A DNA stretch of 64,000 nucleotides from Cheiracanthium punctorium. Its lineage: Eukaryota; Arthropoda; Arachnida; Araneae; Cheiracanthiidae. This document shows, piece by piece, positions 56,665 through 64,000 of the stretch (position 1 is the first letter of the stretch; each line of letters starts with the position of its first letter). The DNA is taken from positions 600,412-664,411 of the forward strand of contig JAWZYV010012385.1 in assembly GCA_038373885.1 (NCBI GenBank), given 5' to 3'. Position numbers and translations under genes: made by a program. Under the pieces are notes generated by a model, which saw only the letters and a program-made list of their open reading frames with translations, had not been told where the DNA came from and ran no database searches.

Positions 56665-57129
56665 CAGGGACTGATTTACGAGGGGGGGGGGCATTCGGGG
56701 CACGTGGCCTGGGTCCCCAAAACTTCCTTTTATGTAATCATAATAACTACTAAAATTATCTCTCAAGAGTAATGTTTCTGATTACATACTTCATTTCATT
56801 AAAAATATCCAAAATTTTTAATGTCACTTGTAATGTTAAAAATTATACATTCGATTCGATAATCGTTAAATTCGATAGAAAACCTCAGCATGCTCCTCCT
56901 CTTATCGTTTCTAAGGTGTGTGTGAAATATCCATAAAAACATTTCAAAAGTAAGTGGTATTTGTCGTGATATTTTACTGATTTTTAAATGTTTGCATATG
57001 GTTAACTTATAAGGGAAGGATAATTGGTTTTAACTGAATTCAATTAATTAATATTCTGTGAAATATTTTTGGACAGGGTCCCCAAAAGTATCGGTGCCCT
57101 GTGCCCCCAAGTGTGTAGATCGGTTCCTG
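56665..57129. mobile_element. gggccc-type hAT element, copy
   Basis: Left end CAGGGACTGATTTACGAGG then 'gcattcggggcacgtggcct'; right end reversed CAGGAACCGATCTACAC then 'cttgggggcacagggcaccg'. Flanks GCTGGCAC and CTAGGCAC share GGCAC. Noncoding, 465 bp. Confidence 0.65.
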
Positions 57130-57257
57130 CTAGGCACGCTATTCAAGTCCAGCTACTCGGAGATGCAGCTTCTGCGATTGGTCACGTCTATGTCGGATAA
57201 GTGTAAAAATAAAAAACTTCATTTTTTTCGGCATGCGAATTCTTCAAAGATGATGAT

Positions 57258-57934
57258 TAGAGCCTGATTATCACACGAGCATGCAGGGCAATAGCCCGGG
57301 GCCCCGGAAAAATAAGGGCCCCCCAAATCTCCCGTTTTATTGCTATCATGATTTATTACATATTCATACATGCTGCAATGATAAATTTTCTTTGTAATAT
57401 CTATAGCATAATTTTTAACAATAAATGGACTTGGAGGTTTATTTTCTGTTCTAGTTCAATGGTCTTTAAGACTCATGAATCAATAAACAAGAAGTTAGGA
57501 GTTTTTGAAAATGTATGGTATGACCCTATGTATGCTTATCACAAAATATCCATTAGTTAACATTTTTTATTTCGTGATGAAGGTAAGAAAATTTCGAACA
57601 TTTTGGTGTATCAAGAAAATTTTTTTGAGTCAGAAACTTTGCTCCCATGCCTCATAATTGCCATTCCTGGAATTTGCGCACATTCCTGGAAGCGCTAATA
57701 ATACATACGTACTAAAAAAATATTATAATCACTTTTAAATACATAGCCTTGTTCTAAATAAGTATAAATAAATAGGTAATTTTTAATTCATTTTTAGTAT
57801 TCTTTAAAAATGTTTTATTTTTATGTCGGGAAAATGCAACAGCAAACAAAAATAAGTTAAAATGCTTGTGATAGTATAGGAGCCTCAAAATAACCTCTTG
57901 CTCTGGGGCCCCGACCACCTATGATCAGGCTCTG
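57258..57934. mobile_element. gggccc-type hAT element, near-exact 8-bp duplication
   Basis: Ends (T)AGAGCCTGATTATC and, reversed, CAGAGCCTGATCAT. Flanks ATGATGAT (57250-57257) and GTGATGAT (57935-57942) agree at 7 of 8. CCCGGGGCCCC lies 38 bp inside the left end and GGGGCCCC inside the right. The AT-rich core is noncoding. Confidence 0.8.
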
Positions 57935-57942
57935 GTGATGAT

Positions 57943-58227
57943 AAGCTAAAAGTAAAGCACAAGAACGACAGGCAAAACAAAGAAGTGCCGTGCGAGCAGA
58001 TGGCGAGGTGGTGACAGAAGGCAGCTGCTTCCGCTTCACACACATAAACATAAACGATCGCCACTGGAAATATTGTGCCATCCGCCACGCCATGCGCAAT
58101 GGAAGCACTTAATTATTCTTATTTATTGGAATGGAATCTCCAAGTGTGGGTATGTAGCCTTATTTCGGCATTTTTATTAAAATCTCAGCTAAATTTGTTC
58201 AGGAAGACTGGCCAGTTATTTGTTTAA
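57943..58227. other. G+C-richer unique block, no gene assigned
   Basis: A 150-bp stretch (57958-58108) is above 50% G+C. It has one open plus frame of about 56 codons with VRADGEVVTEGSCFRFTHI, and overlapping minus frames of 67 and 83 codons. No splice signal pair or motif is seen. It could be an old exon or element debris. Confidence 0.3.
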
Positions 58228-58716
58228 CCCTTTAATGCGAAGTGATCCCGCTCTGTGCACTCCAAACTCTGACGTTTTGACTGTTGCCAGTCACGAAGAA
58301 TAGATTTGATTTTTATAAAAACAGTTGCGGGTGACATAGTTCGACGAGAATCCTTTACTTTTTAGCACGTCTTTTCCCGTAAAGAAATTGTCACGATTAT
58401 TTTTAACGGCACTGATATCTGCTGAAAATGGAAGAATGCGAGAACAACTGGATAGATTGCCCAATGCTGAAAAAGGGCAGCCGTTGCCATCGCTCGACTT
58501 AACTACCAGAAAGATGGTGGACGATCGAAACGTTCATCGCGTGCCACAAATCTAGAGACCCTTTTTTGACGGCAGTTGGCTGTGCTGCCCAGCCAGCTGT
58601 CGTCAAAAAAGGGTCTGGAACGTTTCGATCGTTCGCCATCTTGCTGGTAGTTAAGTCGAGCGATGGCAACGGCTGCCCTTTTTTTCAGCATTGGAAAAGG
58701 GTTGCGCCTCAAAGGG
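58228..58716. mobile_element. Foldback piggyBac-type MITE P4, exact TTAA
   Basis: TTAA at 58224-58227 and 58717-58720; ends CCCTTTAATGCG and, reversed, CCCTTTGAGGCG. The palindrome arms carry 'gctcgacttaactaccagaa' and the inverse. The centre has a GACGGCAGTTGGC / CAGCCAGCTGTCG inverted pair. Confidence 0.9.
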
Positions 58717-58817
58717 TTAAATACTGTGAAAGCATATACTTTCGCGACCCGTAATTTTCGCGAAAATGAAGATATCGGTGATTTAGCCAGCTGAAAATTT
58801 CCCTAATTTTATATGAA

Positions 58818-59400
58818 CTAGCGGCCAACTTCGCAGCCCGATACCTTTACTGTTCTTCATACTCAGTGCGGCGTTGATACTCAATTTCAATGAAAATCGC
58901 GTTTCTTTGTTTTAACAGTATTTGTCATTCAATCTATTTAGGTTAGGGATGCTAAAACATTTTGGGGGTCATCCTAAAAGGCGATGCTGAAACGGCCAAT
59001 AGTTGAAACGTGGTTTAGCCCTATGCAGGGTGACATTTTTTAGAGGGGCGATGAATGGGACGAGTATTGTCGATTCGATATTTTTGAGATGCGGAAAAGT
59101 CCGAAAGATCTTGCATTTTTGTGGATCCATTAGTGTTATTTTGTGTAAGCTAGGTTGTTAGGAGCCAACTTGTTTATTTTAGATACTCTTTAATTTGGGC
59201 GTAAAATTGGTGTCTTTCTACTTCATGTTCGTCGATTTCACGCGATTCTGCATACTTTTTTGCAAAAGCCTGGTGATTTAATGCTGGCGAAATTTACCAA
59301 ACCTGGCAATAATGACGCTCACCTTTTCAGTTTTTATTAATATCCTCTAAAATAATTGTAAATTTTGAAATTTAAATCAGCTTACCAGCTTACACGGGAT
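58818..59400 (-). mobile_element. Possible Helitron 3' end and decayed body
   Basis: On the minus strand, 'gggctgcgaagttggccg' (weak hairpin) leads into CTAG then T at 58818. The body resembles the repeat at 12985. The 5' end is not found. Confidence 0.38.
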
Positions 59401-60064
59401 TTTCCGAATCCGTGGACTTCTTACCTCGAAACTCGAATCTCCACGGTTTCGGAGGAGATGGCATGACAAGCTTTTAGCAGCGGCGGCAGATGGCGGCAAG
59501 CTTTTGCTGCAGCTGGAGTAACTTTTTTTTTTTAGAATAGAGAGAAACATGTAAAATAATGCAGTTCCTTCACTTAGAAAAAAAAATAATGCTCTGTAAA
59601 ATCTTCGTTATGCAGTTTGATTTGCACATAAAAGAAAGACATTCAATTAACCCAATTAATCTAGAACCTAATTTAAAGAATTTTTTTCTGGGAAGTTTGT
59701 ACTGTACTTAAAACTTCTTCTTTATTACTAGTAAAGCTAGAAGTATATTTATTAAAGAACGCCTTTACTTAATAAATCAGTTTTTTAATGCAGGTGTATA
59801 TAGTGTTCAAAGCACAAATAAATGTTTTATCAAGAAAGAGTGTCATTTTTACTTAATTGATGTCGGATTTTTAAAATCTGGTATGTATTGAGTTACTTTA
59901 CATGCTGTATGAACAAAAGTTGGTATCTTTTTGTGTGTGTGTGTGAAACTCTCATAGCATCTGCAATTTCGATTGCCTTTGCGGATTGTGGAACTTTATT
60001 TAAATTCTCGCTAATTCAAAGAATTTGCTTTTAAAGTAGTCGTTTAAATTTGTTATTATTGCAG
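59401..60064. other. No gene; acceptor-like tract at the right border
   Basis: At 59455-59520 a G+C-rich patch has 'caagcttttagcagcgg' and 'caagcttttgctgcagc' as a short direct repeat. The last 20 bases end in TTATTATTGCAG, a plausible splice acceptor for the following block. Confidence 0.4.
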
Positions 60065-60231
60065 GTAAACGGCATTCTCCCCTTCCCAAAGGAGAATATA
60101 ATTCAAGATTTGTCGGTCAGCTCGTTACCGACCGCTCGTTACCGTCCAGCTACCGTCGCAGCGTGCGTCATGCGGGCCAGTCTGCTAAAAATAGTCATCC
60201 TGGTTGCAGCAAGAACTGTGAGACGAGACAT
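60065..60231 (+). CDS. Exon-like block with acceptor, donor and signal-peptide-like start
   Basis: A 167-bp block of clearly higher G+C lies between TTATTATTGCAG (ending 60064) and the donor CAT|GTAAGT (60231/60232). One frame is open throughout. Its only Met, at 60170, begins MRASLLKIVILVAARTVRRD, a short hydrophobic run like a signal peptide, though the charged tail is unusual. With that start, 62 coding bases precede the donor, so the next exon would begin with the third base of a codon. The block also shows an imperfect iteration of 'gctcgttaccg'. Both splice signals agree with consensus, but no neighbour exon is proven and the family is not recognised. Confidence 0.38.
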
Positions 60232-61155
60232 GTAAGTCCACCCCCTCTCGTCACTCCGTTTACCGGAGGTTACGTAGCCTGAAAGGTAGGAGGGGGTGTT
60301 TATGTTACTTTTATGTCCCTGCCGCTATAAAGGGATATAAGTTATGGTTTTTTATCTCTTTTGCGTAACTTCAAAACTTGGATAAAACGAATTTTTTTTT
60401 CTTTTGGGTAGAAATACCAACAACTAGCTTAATAGAAAAATAAATTACCTCAGTCTAGTTACAGTTTACCTAAAAGTAGAGTTAATCGGAGGGAAGTCGA
60501 AACGAAGTTCATGTAGGGAGAACTACTAATCCTGTGCAAGTTTAATTTTGTACAACAAGCTGCTTGGATCACAAGCGTAAAGTTTTATCAATTTTTTAGA
60601 ATTGCGGAGTTCACATCCAGGCATTTCGTATCGGGGAGGTTTGATAGATCGGCATTTTTTCTTGATGGATGGCAAATAGCACGTCCAGTGCATGCGTAGT
60701 CCGTTTTACTTTCAGAAGCATTTACCAGAAGCGATGATGTGAAACTGTCGATCCTGAAGATTGAATATGAAGGTAAATTTGTATCTTGCGATCGATTTTT
60801 TTAAAATCACTTCCATTCTTAGTACGGCTTCGAAATCGATCATAGAGGTGGGGTTTTTGGTGACAATACAATGCAATTCAATGTTGGGCGAAATATAAGC
60901 TTGTATACTACGTTTGTGTCAGCGGATCGAGATTTCTCGTAGACAGTCTGGGTATGAGCGCCACTCTTGTTCTGGGCCTTGTTATCGCATGCGCAAATCG
61001 GGTCTTTGCCCAGGGCCCCGAGTTTCAAATGCTGTTCTGAAATATTCCTTTTTATATCAAAAATTTATAAAACAAATTTCATAGAGGGGGGGGGGGCTAA
61101 TTGATCATAATCGGCTCCTGCTCTTGTAGTGCTGCAGTAACCCTGTTCTGTAGAG
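60232..61155. other. No gene recognised; G-rich patch 61085-61096
   Basis: Includes 'gggccttgttatcgc', 'cccagggccccgag' and a run of G at 61085-61096, probably fragments of gggccc-type hAT elements. No ends could be paired. Confidence 0.4.
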
Positions 61156-61736
61156 TAGACCTGCAACCGGACTCTACTCGTATCTAGTGTTGATATTTTT
61201 TTCACCTTCCTTCAACGCAGAAAAAAAAGTTTTTAGAAATTGGCTTCTGTAGGCAATAAAATGTGGAATCGTGGGGCTGTTACTCCTTTTCCTTTGAAAG
61301 TGGTAACGTTTTCAGATTTTGTTGCACTTAGAAAAGGATGTCCTAACCGTCTGTTTTCCTTTTCTATGCCAGTAGTGGCCCCAGACGGAGCTGGTAGTTA
61401 TGTTCCGTACAGTATGACATAATACAAGTATATAAATGGCTGTTATTTTGAATATTCGTATTAATTTAATGTAGTAATTAATATTAATAACTTAAACTGG
61501 AAAATAATTATCGATCTATTGGGTCGTCTTCATATATTTAAAACATTCTGGAGTTACCGGATTTTTGCTCCTCAACAATGGACCTTCCGAATTTTTACTC
61601 CTTCAGGACGGGCCGTGATGTTTGTTTCAAATGTGTTACGGGCCGACCAAGGCCATGTGAACCGGTTCTACAAATTTCAGAATCGTCGGGTTCGAATCGG
61701 GCCGTAAGTCACTTTTCAAGCCCGTGCAGGTCTCTA
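61156..61736. mobile_element. hAT MITE, exact 8-bp duplication
   Basis: CTGTAGAG flanks it exactly (61148-61155 and 61737-61744). Left end TAGACCTGCAACCGGAC, right end reversed TAGAGACCTGCACGGGC. CGGGCC/GGCCCG motifs cluster in the right part (61605-61710). Short frames inside are not genes. Confidence 0.9.
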
Positions 61737-63009
61737 CTGTAGAGTTCACTTATAATAGCTTTTTAAGAAAAATATTTACCAGGTGTTTCAAAAACAGCTG
61801 TTAATGCTATTATCTTTTTTTTTTAATCTACGGGCTTTATGCATATCAAAAATAACTTTTATACGGTGCCTCCTTCCTATCAATCAGAAAAATGTAGCTC
61901 TTTCTCTGGGAAATTTTTTTTTTTTAAAAATCTCATGTCTCAGTGGAATTAGCTAACGAGATATTTTTAATGTTAAAAATGAAAATTTCTGCTCTGTTGA
62001 CGCCCGGTTAGCCGATAAAAAAAATAAAAAAGCTTTGATACCCTACTACGATTTGATGAAAGTTAAATGATGATCCTTTTGTTGGGAAATGACAATTATA
62101 CACATTCTAAAACGTGAAATTAAGAGGAGCCATTTTAGTTGTACCGATAGATATTACGTTATGAACTTATTAATAATTTTGTCCTTAAAGGTTCGTCCAA
62201 TCATTACGTATATCTTCTAGAGGGTGAATTTGAAAGTGGCAAAGCAACGGTGTGGGTTCGCTTTCACTAGAAGCTGCCAAACGTGCATTCTAGGTGAATC
62301 CTAGCTAATATAGGATTTCAAGAAGTGATATGTAGAATGAGCTCACTGACATACATTAACCTTTTACAGGTCAAATTGGATGCAGGCCTATTTTAAATTA
62401 GTTTTTTTTTCACATTTTGTCTTCTAATGCGTTGGTTAAAGGTTATGAGTTATTTAAATGATGAAGGGGAATTGTATACAACTTTAACTGTGTTCGTTTC
62501 CAATTGGAAACATTGGTAATTTCGGGCTGCTTTTAAGGGGGGGGGATTATACTTTTAAATTTAAGTAAAGATATGAATTAAGTTCGAAGGGCAGGGGGGG
62601 GAGGGGGTGTATCAAGAAGGCTCTCTGTTTTGTATTGTTCACTGACAATCAAGTAGGATACTTAGTCTAAATGCGCTGGTAAATCAACGTTCTGTCAGAA
62701 ATTCTATGGGGCATTTTGAAATATTCTAGAGGCACATGAGCTCTATTTTGAATCATGTCATTTATCTTAGTATTTTAGCTTTGATGCACAAGACGGATGA
62801 AGGGGGGCTAATATTACCTTATGGGATGTTCATTGCTTTTCTTTACGAATAATCATTTATGCATGTAGGAGTGTAGATAGGCCGCAAAACGTCTTCAGAG
62901 TGAAATGAATAGTTTAACATTAAGAAAAAGGGGAGTCATTTCCGGTTAATCGGTCACGTACTTTTGAATAATGATGTAAATATTTCTTTTATACATTTCT
63001 TTATTAGTT
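61737..63009. other. No gene; G-runs at 62538-62608
   Basis: AT-rich apart from GGGGGGGG near 62538-62546 and a G-rich stretch at 62590-62608. Nothing else is recognised on either strand. Confidence 0.45.
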
Positions 63010-63765
63010 TGTCATATTCGTGTGCACTTAGTTTTATTTGTGTAAATGCATGAATGGGAATATGTTAAGGGAGGTTTGTGCTTTATATATGTATATCTAT
63101 ATATGCTAATCAGTGTATATCTGTGCTGATTGCGTGTGTGGGTATATTGGCCTACGTACTTTTGGAAATACGAGCGTGTGTGAAAGTATGTATGTTTGGT
63201 TGTGCATTCGAATATATAAATGCATGTATGCATTGTTGTAAGTATGTTTGAGTGTGTGTGCGTGTAAGTGGTTGTGTACGGAGTGTGTGCCCGCGTGTTC
63301 TAAGGAGTGAGCATATATGCGTATGTATGAGTGCGTACAAGAATATGTGAATGTACATATTATACACTTTCACATGTATAGGTGTATGCGTATGAGTGCT
63401 TGTATCTAAAGCGCGAGCGTATCTGGTGTGCGAGTGTGTTTACTTGCATGAATGTTTGTAATGCATGAGTATCCGTGTATATGTGTCCTGTTACGTGTAA
63501 ATGTATATGGATAACCGGTGTGTGTATATATACTTGCATGGGTGTTTGTAACATGTAAATACATGTGTATGTATTTATGCCTGTGTAAATGCTTGCAATG
63601 CGCAAATGCATATGGATATCTGAGTGTATCTATCTGTGCTCGTATGAATGTACAAGTGTATCGGTGTATATATTTGTACGGATGTTTGTGATTTATGAAT
63701 GTATAGGTGTATCAATGTATATATTTGTATGAATGTATGAGGTAGAATGCGTGTGACGTATGAAT
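63010..63765. repeat. Long degenerate TG/TATG-rich tract
   Basis: About 750 bp of imperfect gtgtatg, tatatgtg, tgcatg and gagtgtg units. Minus-strand frames of 71-83 codons here are Thr/His/Tyr/Ile-rich low-complexity peptides and are shadows of the repeat. Confidence 0.88.
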
Positions 63766-63767
63766 GA

Positions 63768-63940
63768 ATGAAAGGAGGGGAGGAACAGCAAGGCGAAAGG
63801 AAGATGAGACATGCAACGCACAGCATGGAACCGCTGTTCTGGAGCGTGCGGGGTGCTGCGAGACCTGGATCCAGTCCTTATGCCGAGCCCAGGGTGCAGG
63901 AGTGCCACGTGACTGCAGGCGGTCCCGCATTCAAAGGAGG
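63768..63940 (+). CDS. G+C-rich exon-like block with strong splice donor
   Basis: Directly after the TG-rich tract, 173 bp at about 58% G+C end in the near-consensus donor GGAG|GTAAGT (63940/63941). A frame is open from ATG 63768 (with later in-frame Mets at 63804 and 63825) to the donor. It encodes MKGGEEQQGERK, then MEPLFWSVRGAARPGSSPYA. No acceptor is obvious upstream, so it would be a first exon, coding or untranslated. The frame closes in TGA just upstream (63765-63767). Product unknown. Confidence 0.3.
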
Positions 63941-64000
63941 TAAGTGAATCTACGTGGCCGCTTAATATAGCATTATAGAGCTCGCTGCTCGGACTTGCGT

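Noticed and set aside
63012..63930. Chain of minus-strand open frames of 71-83 codons
   Set aside because: They overlap each other in different frames within TG/TATG-rich repeats and encode low-complexity His/Thr/Tyr/Ile peptides.

Overview
The window looks like intergenic or intronic DNA from a large, AT-rich (roughly two-thirds A+T), transposon-saturated animal genome. The mix of tRNA-derived SINEs, non-autonomous Helitrons with internal repeat arrays, hAT and piggyBac miniature elements, Tc1/mariner relics and arthropod-type initiator motifs (TCAGT) suggests an arthropod, possibly an arachnid. No single sequence here proves the taxon. No complete protein-coding gene was found: the long open frames are about as long as chance gives in such DNA, and the real coding matter is mostly decayed transposase.

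Layout. 0-5.8 kb: a minus-strand promoter with two perfect heat-shock elements, a TATA box and an initiator (1.00-1.09 kb), three copies of one inverted-repeat MITE, and a pogo-type MITE. 6.6-14.9 kb: a hAT-like element, a tRNA-derived SINE with an exact 10-bp target duplication, a minus-strand Helitron holding six ~155-bp repeats, a 195-bp direct repeat and a hAT MITE with an exact 8-bp duplication. 17.2-19.8 kb: a short exon-like frame beside a Tc3-like transposon with very long inverted repeats, then another MITE. 20-33.6 kb: diverged long direct repeats, a Tc1 transposon (DD34E) with IR/DR ends, and another Tc1/mariner element interrupted by a hAT insertion. 33.7-43 kb: a piggyBac-type MITE that was hit by a ~0.9-kb solo LTR. 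A second copy of this LTR lies inverted 3.4 kb away. A second Helitron follows. 45-50 kb: a 2.27-kb Helitron with both ends recognisable, carrying a SINE and repeat arrays, then a hAT element nested in a hAT element. 50-58.7 kb: a promoter-like block, a long-inverted-repeat element, and a dense cluster of four foldback piggyBac-type MITEs, several hAT MITEs and a SINE. Here diverged duplicate segments preserve apparent empty target sites. 58.8-64 kb: a Helitron end, an exon-like block at 60.1 kb, another hAT MITE, 750 bp of TG/TATG-rich DNA and a GC-rich exon-like block with a strong splice donor.

The best candidates for host function are the heat-shock-type promoter at about 1 kb, the promoter-like block at 50.4-50.8 kb and the exon-like blocks at 17.3, 60.1 and 63.8 kb. 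The last two carry good GTAAGT donors and could be 5' exons of a plus-strand gene continuing beyond the window; that link is inference. All boundaries were read by eye, without alignment software or databases. Target-site duplications quoted as exact were read directly from the sequence.
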